Shown piece by piece: positions 1 to 7,944 of a stretch of 64,000 nt of DNA. Both the position numbers and the translations under genes were made by a program. Positions within the stretch are counted from its first letter, which is position 1. Each line of letters starts with the position of its first letter. Origin of the DNA: Rhizorhabdus dicambivorans (GTDB taxonomy: Bacteria; Pseudomonadota; Alphaproteobacteria; Sphingomonadales; Sphingomonadaceae); contig NZ_CP023449.1 in assembly GCF_002355275.1 (NCBI RefSeq), forward strand, positions 4,962,773 to 5,026,772, read 5' to 3'. Under the pieces are notes generated by a model, which was not told the origin of the DNA, ran no database searches, and was given only the letters and a program-made list of their open reading frames with translations.

Positions 1-291
1 GACTTCTTCAACCAGAGCCAGGTGCCGATCATCGGCATGATCGAGAATATGGCGGGCTATGCCTGCCCGCATTGCGGCGAGGTTTCCGATCCCTTCGGCC
101 AGGGCGGCGCGCAGGCGGCCGCGGTATCGATGCAGCTGCCTTTCCTCGGCCGGGTACCACTCGACATCGGCATCCGCACCGCGTCGGACGCGGGACGCCC
201 GCCGGCGGCCGAGGAAGGCGACACGGTGTTCGCGCCGTTCGCGCAAAAGATCGCCGACTGGTTGAACCCGGCCAAGCCCGCATCATTTTAG
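1..291 (+). CDS. Mrp/ApbC-family Fe-S cluster carrier ATPase, C-terminal fragment
   Basis: The gene begins before the window; 96 C-terminal residues are visible, ending in TAG. The visible part includes VPIIGMIENM and ACPHCGE, the conserved CxxC region near the C-terminus of Mrp/NBP35/ApbC P-loop ATPases. In that family the two cysteines bind a bridging [4Fe-4S] cluster at the dimer interface. The later segment FLGRVPLDIGIR also fits the family. The known role is carrying and transferring Fe-S clusters in the cytoplasm. The Walker motifs lie outside the window, so the ATPase part cannot be checked. A CoA-binding protein gene follows 26 bp downstream on the same strand. Confidence 0.85.
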   Translation, partial: DFFNQSQVPIIGMIENMAGYACPHCGEVSDPFGQGGAQAAAVSMQLPFLGRVPLDIGIRTASDAGRPPAAEEGDTVFAPFAQKIADWLNPAKPASF

Positions 292-317
292 GGGGACCAT
301 GATCCAAGGAGCCCCCC

Positions 318-734
318 ATGCCGCTCACCGCCGATAACGAAATCGCCGACCTGCTGCGCGCCACTAAGACCATCGCGATGGTCGGCGCGAGCGACCGGCC
401 CGACCGGGCGAGCTTCGGCGTGATGCGCTTCCTGCTCGGCCGGGGCTACAAGGTGATCCCGGTCAACCCGCAGCTCGCGGGGCAGAGCATCCACGGCCAG
501 CCCGTGGTCGCCACCCTTGCCGAGATCGGCGAACCGATCGATCTGGTCGACATCTTCCGCAACTCCGCCGCCGCCGGCCCGGTGATCGATGAAGCGATCG
601 CGGTGGGCGCCAAAGCCGTGTGGACCCAGCTGGGCGTTTATAATGACGAGGCGGTGGCCCGCGCCGAGGCCGCCGGCCTCAAGGCAGTGGTCGACCACTG
701 CCCGAAGATCGAGATACCCCGGCTGGGGCTCTGA
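318..734 (+). CDS. CoA-binding domain protein (YccU family)
   Basis: A 138-residue single-domain protein with an N-terminal Rossmann fold: TIAMVGASDRPDRAS is the nucleotide loop and YKVIPVNP the second strand. This matches the small stand-alone CoA-binding proteins of the YccU type, which resemble the CoA-binding domain of succinyl-CoA synthetase. No catalytic domain is attached and the physiological role of the family is unclear. The ATG is preceded by AAGGAG at 305-310. It sits 26 bp after the Mrp-like gene and may be co-transcribed with it. It converges with the cysQ-like gene, leaving 9 bp between stop codons. Confidence 0.85.
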   Translation: MPLTADNEIADLLRATKTIAMVGASDRPDRASFGVMRFLLGRGYKVIPVNPQLAGQSIHGQPVVATLAEIGEPIDLVDIFRNSAAAGPVIDEAIAVGAKAVWTQLGVYNDEAVARAEAAGLKAVVDHCPKIEIPRLGL

Positions 735-743
735 CGCAGGTCC

Positions 744-1523
744 TCAGCGGATAACCGCCTTCGCGGCGCGATCCGCCAGCCGTTCCACCGCATGGGCGTG
801 GATCGCCGGGGCGGTCGCTAACACGCCGAACTGCTCGCCCTTGGTGCTGTTATAGCGCAGCGGCCGGCCGAGCGCGTCGGTGACGGTGGCGCCGGCCTCC
901 TGCGCGATCAGCGCGGCGGCGGCGATGTCCCATTCATTGCCCCAGCGCAGCGTCGCCAGCAGATCGGCCTGATCGGCGGCGACCATCGCGATGCGCAGCG
1001 CGATGGAATTGGGCTTGCCGACCATCACGAGGTCGGAATCGGCACGCGGCAGGACATCGGCGGGAACCCGCGCGCCCGGAAGCTCCAGCCGCCGCGACGC
1101 GCGAACCGGCTCGCCGTTGCGGGTGGCGCCGCGCCCGGCCTGGGCGCGCCAATGCTCGCCGCGCGCCGGGGCATCGAGCACCCCGATCACCGGCCGGCCG
1201 CCTTCGACCAGCGCGATCGACACCGCCCAGCCTTCGCGCCCGCGCACATAATCGCGGGTGCCGTCGATCGGATCGACCACCCATACGCGCACGCAATTCA
1301 GCCGGTCGGCGCTGTCGGCGGTCTCCTCGGACAGCCAGCCGGCCTCGGGATCGAGCGCCATCAGCCGCTCGCGCAGCAGCGCGTCTGCGGCAAGATCGAT
1401 GTCACAGACCGGGCTGCCCGGCACCTTGTCCCAATATTTGAAATCGCCCCGCCATGAGGCGTGCGCCATCGCGCCGACCTCGGCCGCGACCGCGCTCACC
1501 GCATCAAGAAGCGTTTCAGGCAC
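744..1523 (-). CDS. cysQ: Inositol-monophosphatase-family phosphatase, probably 3'(2'),5'-bisphosphate nucleotidase
   Basis: A 259-residue protein of the Mg2+-dependent, Li+-sensitive phosphatase superfamily. The metal-binding motifs are visible: SEET at residues 65-68, DPIDGT at 84-89, and an EWDIAAA motif near residue 197. The first acidic pair and the DPxDGT motif coordinate the metals. The closest match by feel is the CysQ/HisN-like branch, which hydrolyses PAP from sulfate assimilation, but histidinol-phosphatase or inositol-phosphatase activity cannot be excluded from sequence alone. Its start overlaps the end of pmbA by 8 bp, so the pair is probably translated from one mRNA. Confidence 0.8.
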   Translation of the reverse strand: MPETLLDAVSAVAAEVGAMAHASWRGDFKYWDKVPGSPVCDIDLAADALLRERLMALDPEAGWLSEETADSADRLNCVRVWVVDPIDGTRDYVRGREGWAVSIALVEGGRPVIGVLDAPARGEHWRAQAGRGATRNGEPVRASRRLELPGARVPADVLPRADSDLVMVGKPNSIALRIAMVAADQADLLATLRWGNEWDIAAAALIAQEAGATVTDALGRPLRYNSTKGEQFGVLATAPAIHAHAVERLADRAAKAVIR

Positions 1524-2862
1524 CGGCTACCGTCATTCCTTCGATCCGGATCGTCGGGGCATCAACCGCGCGGCGGAACACAAGATCCGAAGCGGGCGTC
1601 AGTTCGCGGAACATATCCTTCAGATTGCCGGCGACGGTGATTTCCGCGACCGGCTCGCAAATCCGGCCATCGCGGATCACGAAGCCCGATGCGCCCCGGC
1701 TGTAATCACCGGTCACGCCATTGACGCCCTGGCCGATCAGCTCGGTGACATAGACGCCCAGCTTGATGTCGGCGATCAGCTCCTCCGGCGAAAGCGCGCC
1801 CGCTTCCAGATAGAGGTTGGTCAGCCCCGCCCCCGGCGGGCCGCCGACGCCGCGCGTCGCATGGCCGGTCGGCGCCAGGCCGAGCTGGCGTGCGGAGGCC
1901 GAGTCCATGATCCAGCCGGTCAGCACGCCGTCGGCGATGATATCGCGCGCGGCGGTGGGCAGGCCTTCCCCGTCGAACGGCTTGGAGCGGAGACCGCGCC
2001 GCCGCAGCGGATCGTCGCGCACGGTGATGCCCCTGGCGAAGACCTGTTCGCCCAGCCTGTCGAGCAGGAAGCTGGTCCGCCGCGCCACCGCCGCGCCGGT
2101 GATCGCCCCGGCAAGATGGCCCAGCATCCCCGCGCTGACCCGGGGATCGTAGACGATCGGCATCGCCCCGCTCGACAGCTTTCCGGGGTTGAGCCGCTTG
2201 ACCGCGCGGTCGCCGGCGCGGGCGCCGATCGCGGCGGCATCCTCCAGATCGGCGATGTGGCGGGTCGAATGATAGGCATAGTCGCGCTGCATGTTGGCGC
2301 CCTCGCCCGCGATCACGCTGGCCGAGCAGCCATAGCCGCTGGTCGAATAGCCACGCGCGAAGCCGGTGCTGGTGGCGAGCGCGATGACGCTGCGGCTCGC
2401 CGAAGCTCCCGCGCCTTCGCTGTTGGTGACGCCCTTGACGGCGCGCGCCGCATCCTCGGCCGCCTCGCCCCGCTCGCGCAGCGCGGCGGGCGAGGGATCG
2501 GCGCCGTCATCGCCATCGACATCGGGCGCGGGACCGCGCAGCAGCCGATCCTCGGGGGCGAGCCCCGCATAGGGATCCTCGGGGGCCTCGCGCGCCATCG
2601 CCACGGCGCGCACGACCAGCTGGGCCAGCGCATCGGCCGACAGGTCGGACGAGGAGACGCTCGCCGAGCGGCTGCCGACGAACAGGCGCAGGCCGATCTC
2701 CTCACCCTCCGACCGCTCGACATCCTCCAGCGCCCCGAGGCGGACCGATATCTGGGTCGAATTGTTGCAGACATAGAGCGCGTCGGCCGCGTCGGCCCCG
2801 GCCTTGCGGGCGGCGGCGACGAGATCGGCGGTACGGCTTTCGGCTTCGGAGAGGCTCAGCAT
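1516..2862 (-). CDS. pmbA: TldD/PmbA family metalloprotease subunit PmbA (TldE)
   Basis: A 448-residue protein, the usual PmbA length. It has the C-terminal family signature GASGFVIRDGRI followed by EITVAGNLKDMF. In E. coli TldD and TldE/PmbA form a heterodimer that degrades unfolded peptides and matures some modified peptides. PmbA is the partner lacking the HExxxH zinc site, and none is seen here, so assignment as PmbA rather than TldD is supported. tldD is not in this window. It is the first gene of a two-gene unit with the cysQ-like phosphatase, with which it overlaps by 8 bp. Confidence 0.9.
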   Translation of the reverse strand: MLSLSEAESRTADLVAAARKAGADAADALYVCNNSTQISVRLGALEDVERSEGEEIGLRLFVGSRSASVSSSDLSADALAQLVVRAVAMAREAPEDPYAGLAPEDRLLRGPAPDVDGDDGADPSPAALRERGEAAEDAARAVKGVTNSEGAGASASRSVIALATSTGFARGYSTSGYGCSASVIAGEGANMQRDYAYHSTRHIADLEDAAAIGARAGDRAVKRLNPGKLSSGAMPIVYDPRVSAGMLGHLAGAITGAAVARRTSFLLDRLGEQVFARGITVRDDPLRRRGLRSKPFDGEGLPTAARDIIADGVLTGWIMDSASARQLGLAPTGHATRGVGGPPGAGLTNLYLEAGALSPEELIADIKLGVYVTELIGQGVNGVTGDYSRGASGFVIRDGRICEPVAEITVAGNLKDMFRELTPASDLVFRRAVDAPTIRIEGMTVAGA

Positions 2863-2921
2863 CCCGGCGACTTAGGTATCGGGATGCCGAAGGTCAAACC
2901 CTTGGTGCCGATGAAACGGGT

Positions 2922-3839
2922 TCAGGCGGTCTGGCCCACCACCAGACAGGCGAGCGCCATCAGCAGCCCCGTCATGCGGTTCGAGCGGAAACGCATCAGC
3001 GCATCGGCGGGGTCATGGCGGTTCAGCCCCGCAACCTGCCAGACGAGATGGAGCGCGACCGGCAGCAGCGCCGCCGTGGCGAGCCATTGCGGCCGAACCT
3101 GCCACAGCGCCATCATCCAGCAGCCAAGCGCCACCGCATAGCATAGCCCGATACCCAGCCTCGCCCGGGCCCCCAGCGCGCGGGCCGAGGACTTCACACC
3201 CGCCAGCGCATCATCCTCGATGTCCTGCAGGGCGTAGATGGTGTCATAGCCGATCACCCAGAAGACCGAGCCGGCGTAGAGCCACCACAGCGCCGGCGCG
3301 AAGCCACCGGTCACCGCCGGCCAGCCGACCAGTGCCGCCCAGGAGAAGACGAGGCCGAGCCATGCCTGCGGCCACCAGGTGATCCGCTTCATGAAGGGAT
3401 AGGCCGCGACCGCACCGAGACTGGCTAGCGCGGCAATCGCGGCGGTCCCGTTGAGCTGGAGCAGCACGACCAGCCCGACCAGGCACAGCAGCAGCAGCCA
3501 CGCCCAGGCGGCCTTGAGGCTCACCCGGCCGCTGGCAAGCGGGCGCGCGGCGGTGCGCGCCACCTTCCGGTCGAGATCGCGATCGACGATGTCGTTATAG
3601 ACGCAGCCCGCGCCGCGCATCGCGACCGCGCCCAGCGCGAACCACAGGATCAGGTCCCAGCGGTCGACCGCATGCCCCGCCAGCGCCATCGCCCATGCGC
3701 CGGGCCAGAACAGCAGCCAGCTGCCGATCGGCCGGTCGAAGCGGGCGAGCAGCCAATAGGGGCGCACGCCTTCGGGCACGCGCAGCGCCAGCCGCCTGCG
3801 CTCGCTGTCGGGTACGATCTGCTCGACTTCCTTCGCCAT
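2922..3839 (-). CDS. ubiA: 4-hydroxybenzoate polyprenyltransferase UbiA
   Basis: A 305-residue multi-span membrane prenyltransferase that transfers a polyprenyl chain to 4-hydroxybenzoate in ubiquinone synthesis. The two diagnostic Mg-prenyl-diphosphate motifs are present: NDIVDRDLD at residues 82-90, followed by RPLASG, and DIEDDALAGVKSSARALG in the second half. I place the start at the ATG opening MAKEVEQ. The open frame extends 40 codons further upstream, but that would run into the divergent rsmE gene and lacks family similarity. The 40-bp gap to rsmE must hold both start regions. Confidence 0.92.
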   Translation of the reverse strand: MAKEVEQIVPDSERRRLALRVPEGVRPYWLLARFDRPIGSWLLFWPGAWAMALAGHAVDRWDLILWFALGAVAMRGAGCVYNDIVDRDLDRKVARTAARPLASGRVSLKAAWAWLLLLCLVGLVVLLQLNGTAAIAALASLGAVAAYPFMKRITWWPQAWLGLVFSWAALVGWPAVTGGFAPALWWLYAGSVFWVIGYDTIYALQDIEDDALAGVKSSARALGARARLGIGLCYAVALGCWMMALWQVRPQWLATAALLPVALHLVWQVAGLNRHDPADALMRFRSNRMTGLLMALACLVVGQTA

Positions 3840-3879
3840 GGGCGGCAGGTAGGACAAAAGACCAGCCTTCGGAAGTCCC

Positions 3880-4620
3880 ATGGCCCAGACCCCCGCATGG
3901 CCCCCGGCCAGCCTCACCCGCCTGTTCGTCGACCAGCCGCTGGCCGACGGCATCACCATCCTGATCGAGGGCGGGCAGGCGCATTATCTGTCGGGCGTGA
4001 TGCGGCTGAAGGCGGGGGACGCCATCGCGCTGTTCGACGATGTCAGCGGCGAATGGCGCGCCGAGATCGAGCAGGTCGCCAAGCGCCACGTCCAGCTGCG
4101 CGTCACCGCCAGGCTGCGCGAGCGCGAGGATGTTCCCGACCTGTGGCTGGTCGCCGCGCCGATCAAGAAGGGGCGGATCGACTGGGTGGCGGAGAAGGCC
4201 TGCGAACTGGGGGTGGCGCGCTGGCAGCCGGTCATCACCCACCGCACCATCGTCGACAAGCTCAACCTCGATCGGCTGCGCGCGCATATGATCGAGGCGG
4301 CCGAACAGTGCGAGCGGACCGCGCTGCCGATCCTCGACGAGCCGATGAAGCTGGCGAAGCTGCTCGGAAACTGGCCAGCCGGCCGCGCCCTGATCTTCGC
4401 CGACGAGGAAGGCGGCGTGCCGATGGCCCAGGCGGTGAAGCCCGGCCCCGCCGCGATCCTGATCGGCCCCGAAGGCGGCTTCACCGACGAGGAGCGGTCC
4501 GCGATCAAGGCGGTGCCGCAGGCGGTGGGCGTCTCGCTGGGCCCGCGCATCCTGCGCGCCGATACCGCGATGGCGGCGGCGGTATCGCTGTGGATGGGGC
4601 TGGCCGGGGATTGGAGGTAA
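3880..4620 (+). CDS. rsmE: 16S rRNA (uracil-1498-N3)-methyltransferase RsmE
   Basis: A 246-residue SPOUT-class methyltransferase. The N-terminal PUA-like part (HYLSGVMRLKAGD) is followed by the knotted SAM-binding domain with LIGPEGGFTDEE and LGPRILRADTA, both hallmark RsmE motifs. The enzyme methylates N3 of U1498 in the decoding region of 16S rRNA. It is divergent from ubiA and followed after 111 bp by gshA. The gap contains a short dispersed palindrome. Confidence 0.92.
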   Translation: MAQTPAWPPASLTRLFVDQPLADGITILIEGGQAHYLSGVMRLKAGDAIALFDDVSGEWRAEIEQVAKRHVQLRVTARLREREDVPDLWLVAAPIKKGRIDWVAEKACELGVARWQPVITHRTIVDKLNLDRLRAHMIEAAEQCERTALPILDEPMKLAKLLGNWPAGRALIFADEEGGVPMAQAVKPGPAAILIGPEGGFTDEERSAIKAVPQAVGVSLGPRILRADTAMAAAVSLWMGLAGDWR

Positions 4621-4635
4621 GCCTGCGCGCCGGCC

Positions 4636-4682
4636 GTCATCCAGCGCTGCGGCAATGGATGCTGAATCAAGTTCAGCATGAC
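4636..4682. repeat. Dispersed palindromic repeat copy
   Basis: Begins GTCATCCAGC and ends TTCAGCATGAC, with an internal GCTGAATCAAGTTCAGC inverted repeat. The layout is the GTCAT...ATGAC type seen in other intergenic gaps of this window. It lies between rsmE and gshA. Confidence 0.5.
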
Positions 4683-4731
4683 CACGCGAGAGACTAGCCA
4701 CGTACCGATCGGTCCGCTATGGGCGCGGGCC

Positions 4732-6102
4732 ATGAGCACGCGCAAGGCCGCCGAGGGCGAAGACCCCCAGATCGAGACGATCGAGGACCTGATCTCGGTC
4801 TTCGCCGAGGGCGAGAAGCCCAAGGATCGGTGGCGGATCGGCACCGAGCACGAGAAGTTCATCTTCTTCGAGGATTCGCACCGCGCGCCCTCCTATGAGG
4901 AGAAGGGTGGCGTCCACGCGCTGCTGATCGGCCTGACCAAATATGGCTGGAAGCCGGTCTATGAAGGCGAGAACATCATCGCCCTCGAAGGCGCTGACGG
5001 CAATGTCAGCCTGGAGCCCGCCGGCCAGTTCGAGCTGTCGGGCGCGCCGCTCGACAATCTCCACCAGACCTGCGCCGAGACCGGCCGCCACTTGGAACAG
5101 GTCAAGGCGATCGGTGAGCGGCTGGGCATAGGCTTCCTCGGCCTGGGTCTGTGGCCCGACAAGAGCCGCGAAGAACTGCCGATCATGCCCAAGGGCCGCT
5201 ACGACATCATGCTGCGCCACATGCCGCGGGTCGGCACGCTCGGCCTCGACATGATGCTGCGCACCTGCACCATCCAGACCAATCTCGACTATGCGAGCGA
5301 GGCAGACATGGTGCGCAAGTTCCGGCTGAGCCTGGCGCTGCAGCCACTGGCGACCGCGCTGTTCGCCAATTCGCCTTTCCTCGACGGCAAGCCCAACGGC
5401 TATCTCAGCTATCGCAGTCATATCTGGACCGACACCGATCCGAAGCGCACCGGCATGCTGCCCTTCGTGTTCGAGGACGGCTTCGGCTATGAGCGCTATG
5501 CCGAGTATATGCTCGACGTGCCGATGTATTTCGCCTTCCGCGACGGCTACGTCGACGCGGCCGGGCTGAGCTTCCGCGACTTCCTGAAGGGCGAGCTTTC
5601 CGTCCTGCCCGGCGAGAAGCCGACGATCAGCGACTGGAAGGATCATCTCTCGACCGCCTTCCCCGAGGTGCGGCTGAAGAGCTTCCTGGAGATGCGCGGC
5701 GCCGATGGCGGCCCGCATGGCCGAATCTGCGCGCTGCCCGCCTTCTGGGTGGGTCTGCTCTATGAGGACAGCGCGCTCGACGCCGCCTGGGACCTCGTCA
5801 AGCACTGGACCATCGAGGACCATCAGCGCATCCGCGATGAGGTGCCCCGGCTCGGCCTCCGGGCACGCGGCCCGCGCGGTCGCAGCCTGCTCGAGCTGGC
5901 CGGCATCGTGCTCGACATCGCCGCGGGTGGCCTCAAGGCCCGCGCCCGGCTCAATGGAGCGGGCGACGACGAGACCGGCTATCTGGCGCCGCTGCGCGAG
6001 ATCGTGGCGAAGGGCAAGACCCCGGCCGAGCAGCTTCTCGACCTCTATCATGGCGCCTGGGGCGGCGACATGTCGCGCGTCTACGAGGACGCACGCTTCT
6101 GA
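4732..6102 (+). CDS. gshA: Glutamate-cysteine ligase (plant/alphaproteobacterial type)
   Basis: A 456-residue enzyme catalysing the first, ATP-dependent step of glutathione synthesis in the cytoplasm. IGTEHEKF near the N-terminus and EPAGQFELSGAP contain the conserved acidic residues for metal and glutamate binding in the GCS2/plant-type family. That family is typical of alphaproteobacteria and differs from E. coli GshA. I use the ATG opening MSTRKAAEGED. The frame stays open 18 codons further back to 4678, but those codons overlap the palindromic repeat and look non-coding. The 415 bp downstream hold the riboswitch-like RNA. Confidence 0.9.
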   Translation: MSTRKAAEGEDPQIETIEDLISVFAEGEKPKDRWRIGTEHEKFIFFEDSHRAPSYEEKGGVHALLIGLTKYGWKPVYEGENIIALEGADGNVSLEPAGQFELSGAPLDNLHQTCAETGRHLEQVKAIGERLGIGFLGLGLWPDKSREELPIMPKGRYDIMLRHMPRVGTLGLDMMLRTCTIQTNLDYASEADMVRKFRLSLALQPLATALFANSPFLDGKPNGYLSYRSHIWTDTDPKRTGMLPFVFEDGFGYERYAEYMLDVPMYFAFRDGYVDAAGLSFRDFLKGELSVLPGEKPTISDWKDHLSTAFPEVRLKSFLEMRGADGGPHGRICALPAFWVGLLYEDSALDAAWDLVKHWTIEDHQRIRDEVPRLGLRARGPRGRSLLELAGIVLDIAAGGLKARARLNGAGDDETGYLAPLREIVAKGKTPAEQLLDLYHGAWGGDMSRVYEDARF

Positions 6103-6207
6103 GTGCGCGCAAAGCGTGACGTCTCTGCAACAGTCGGACCGGAATCTCCGACGTGCGGCGAGCGTGCTGGCCGTGCCCTTCGTGATGCGATAGATCGACT
6201 GCGCTAC

Positions 6208-6373
6208 GTCAGCAGGAGACATCCGCACATATAGCGGAGCTCTCGCGGGAGAGGAATGCGCCGGTGAAAGTCCGGCAACGGCGAGCAGGACGTGGTGGCT
6301 GCGGTAAAATCGAGGATCAGGCGTCCCGCCGATCCCGAGCCGGGGGGACCGGACCGCAGTCCCGCCTGCTGGC
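6208..6373 (+). ncRNA. Cobalamin-riboswitch-like structured RNA
   Basis: Seen in the sequence: an outer stem (GTCAGCAG 6208-6215 with CTGCTGGC 6366-6373), a small hairpin TCCGC/GCGGA, a second closing stem (GCGGGA 6245-6250 with TCCCGC 6360-6365), a hairpin GCCGG-TGAAAGT-CCGGC, a stem CTGCGGT 6299-6305 with ACCGCAG 6353-6359, and within it a GGATC...GATCC hairpin. The core GGAAT...CCGGTGAAAGTCCGG, then GCTGCGGTAA, then AGCCGGGGGGACCGGACC, matches in order the conserved cobalamin riboswitch core and B12 box (AGYCMGGAGACCKGCC, with two single-base insertions). The next gene is a CAP-domain protein 145 bp away, an unusual target. The rest of 6103-6517 shows no gene apart from a 23-codon ORF (6415-6485) of doubtful status. 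Confidence 0.65.
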
Positions 6374-6517
6374 TTCCCATCGCCAACGATCCCTCCATCC
6401 GGCGCCCGATCGCATGTCGCGCGGCAATATGATGAATTTTTTCCTCACCAATAACCAAAACCCGGTTTCAAACCGTAGCTCCTAGCGTCCGGGGGGTCGA
6501 ATGGTTGGAGCACAGGC

Positions 6518-7060
6518 ATGTCTTTCGGGCTTGGACAGACGAAAGTGGCGAGAATCGCAGGAGCGCTAGCGCTCGCTTTTCTGTCGCCGCTGACGCAGGG
6601 CGCTACCGGAATCGGCAATAATCTGGAGGATCGGCTGCTCGCCGGCCACAACCGCGAACGCGCCAGCCTCGGCATCCCACCGCTCGCCTGGAACGAGCTG
6701 CTGGAACGCGACGCGCGGCTCTATGCACAGCAGCTGGCCCAGCTCGGCTATCTCGAACATTCGGTCGACGAGCCCAATGAGGTGGAGCCCCAGGGCGAGA
6801 ATCTATGGGCCGGCACCCACGGCTATTACGGGCCCGAGCAGATGGTCGGGCTGTGGATCGACGAGAAGAAGGATTTCAAGGCCGGCATTTTCCCCAACAA
6901 CAGCCTGAGCGGCGATCTCGAGAATGTCGCCCACTACACCCAGGTCGTCTGGCGCAGCTCGCGCGCGGTGGGCTGCGCCGTGGCGCACGGCAAGGAGGAT
7001 GATTTCCTGGTCTGCCGCTACAGCGAAGGCGGCAACGTGATAGGGGAAGAGCCGTTCTGA
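6518..7060 (+). CDS. Secreted CAP-domain (SCP/PR-1) protein
   Basis: A 180-residue protein with an N-terminal signal peptide (hydrophobic stretch IAGALALAFLSPL, cleavage around residues 27-30) and one CAP domain. The visible signatures are GHNRERASLG near the start, NLWAG, then HYTQVVWRSSRAVGC and FLVCRYSEGGN, the classic PR-1/SCP motifs. Bacterial members are periplasmic or secreted and their biochemical roles are mostly unknown. It is the first gene downstream of the cobalamin-riboswitch-like RNA, but nothing in the protein suggests B12 handling. A palindromic repeat and the convergent PEP-CTERM gene follow. Confidence 0.85.
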   Translation: MSFGLGQTKVARIAGALALAFLSPLTQGATGIGNNLEDRLLAGHNRERASLGIPPLAWNELLERDARLYAQQLAQLGYLEHSVDEPNEVEPQGENLWAGTHGYYGPEQMVGLWIDEKKDFKAGIFPNNSLSGDLENVAHYTQVVWRSSRAVGCAVAHGKEDDFLVCRYSEGGNVIGEEPF

Positions 7061-7090
7061 GAATTGTGGGGAAGCCCAGCCTCCGCACAC

Positions 7091-7187
7091 CGTCATGCCA
7101 GCCCGGGCTGGCATTCATGTCTGCTTTCTGCTCGGATGCCACCGCAGGTGACGAGAGACCTGGACTCCAGCCTGCGCCAGGCTGACG
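7091..7187. repeat. Dispersed palindromic repeat copy
   Basis: Starts CGTCATGCCAGCCCGGGCTGGC and ends CTCCAGCCTGCGCCAGGCTGACG; the outer arms are inverted copies. It lies between the convergent CAP-domain and PEP-CTERM genes. It belongs to the same family as the copies at 10846-10938 and 40545-40632, sharing CATGTCTG and GGACTCCAGCC-type segments. Confidence 0.7.
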
Positions 7188-7213
7188 CACTTTAGAGTTC
7201 GTCGAAAATTCGG

Positions 7214-7732
7214 TCAGGAAGCCTGCGCTTCAGGCTCCTGATCCGGCGCGGTGCCGTTCTTCCTGTACGTCACGCGAGCGACGCCGCCGATCAGGCCGAA
7301 ACCGAGCATCAGCTGCACCCAGGTCGAGGGTTCGGGCACGCCCGGCATGTCCTCGCTGGGCGGTGTGCCGGTGGTCGGCGGCACGAAGATCGTCGGGGTC
7401 AGCGGCACCGCCGGATCCGGCGGCGGGGCCTCGGCCACCTGGAGCGGCGGGCTGTCCATCGGAACCGGGGTCTGCTGCGGCAGGTTCGACAGCGCGAACG
7501 GCGTGACCGTGGGGCATGGCGTGTCGGCCGAAGCGACCTGGACGCCTTCCTCGGCGATCGGCGTCGCGCGGACGCGCGTCTTGGGTTTGGCATATTGGCG
7601 CGGCTGGGTGGCCTTGTGCACCGCATCGCGGACCTGAGGAACGCCAAGGCTCAACGCCGTGGTGCCCGCGACCGGACAGACACAGGTCATCAGCAACTTG
7701 GCCGCTTTAGACGCAACTGCTTCCTTCAACAT
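7214..7732 (-). CDS. PEPxxWA-CTERM sorting-signal protein, exosortase substrate
   Basis: A 172-residue protein whose C-terminus carries a tripartite exosortase sorting signal: PEPSTW at residues 133-138, a hydrophobic helix at 139-152, and a basic cluster RVTYRKN at 153-159. An acidic tail of about 13 residues follows, longer than usual for PEP-CTERM proteins. Residues 70-130 are a Pro/Thr-rich linker. The N-terminus (KLLMTCVCPVAGTTAL) is only a weak signal peptide. In known systems the exosortase cleaves at the PEP motif in the inner membrane during surface transport. The exosortase gene lies just upstream on the opposite strand, so this is probably a dedicated substrate. Its non-C-terminal function is unknown. 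Confidence 0.8.
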   Translation of the reverse strand: MLKEAVASKAAKLLMTCVCPVAGTTALSLGVPQVRDAVHKATQPRQYAKPKTRVRATPIAEEGVQVASADTPCPTVTPFALSNLPQQTPVPMDSPPLQVAEAPPPDPAVPLTPTIFVPPTTGTPPSEDMPGVPEPSTWVQLMLGFGLIGGVARVTYRKNGTAPDQEPEAQAS

Positions 7733-7944
7733 GAAGAACTACCCCAATACCCCCGCGCAATGGCGCGTAGCGCCTGATATCATATATTTCCAACAACTAC
7801 AAAACCGCCCCGGTAAACATGTGCAACATGGACCGGCCGGGACGGTGCAACCGGCTATGCCCCCGCCCGCCGATCCGCTATGGCCATGCTGGGGCGGCGG
7901 CCGGAAAAGGCGCGCGGCGATAGACGTAGAGACGGCGTATATCC

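Noticed and set aside
1258..3141. Long plus-strand frame of 627 codons
   Set aside because: It is the shadow of the cysQ-like gene and pmbA on the minus strand; Arg/Ala/Gly-rich composition with no family motif.
6204..6458. 84-codon minus-strand frame across the structured RNA
   Set aside because: No motif; the nested complementary stems on the plus strand explain the sequence better.
6415..6485. 23-codon ORF downstream of the riboswitch-like RNA
   Set aside because: No ribosome-binding site and no recognisable peptide; kept only as a remark.
7733..7944. Search for a sigma-54 promoter between the PEP-CTERM gene and the exosortase
   Set aside because: No TGGCAC-N5-TTGC-like site on either strand; I see only AT-richer sequence around 7775-7805 that may hold ordinary promoters.
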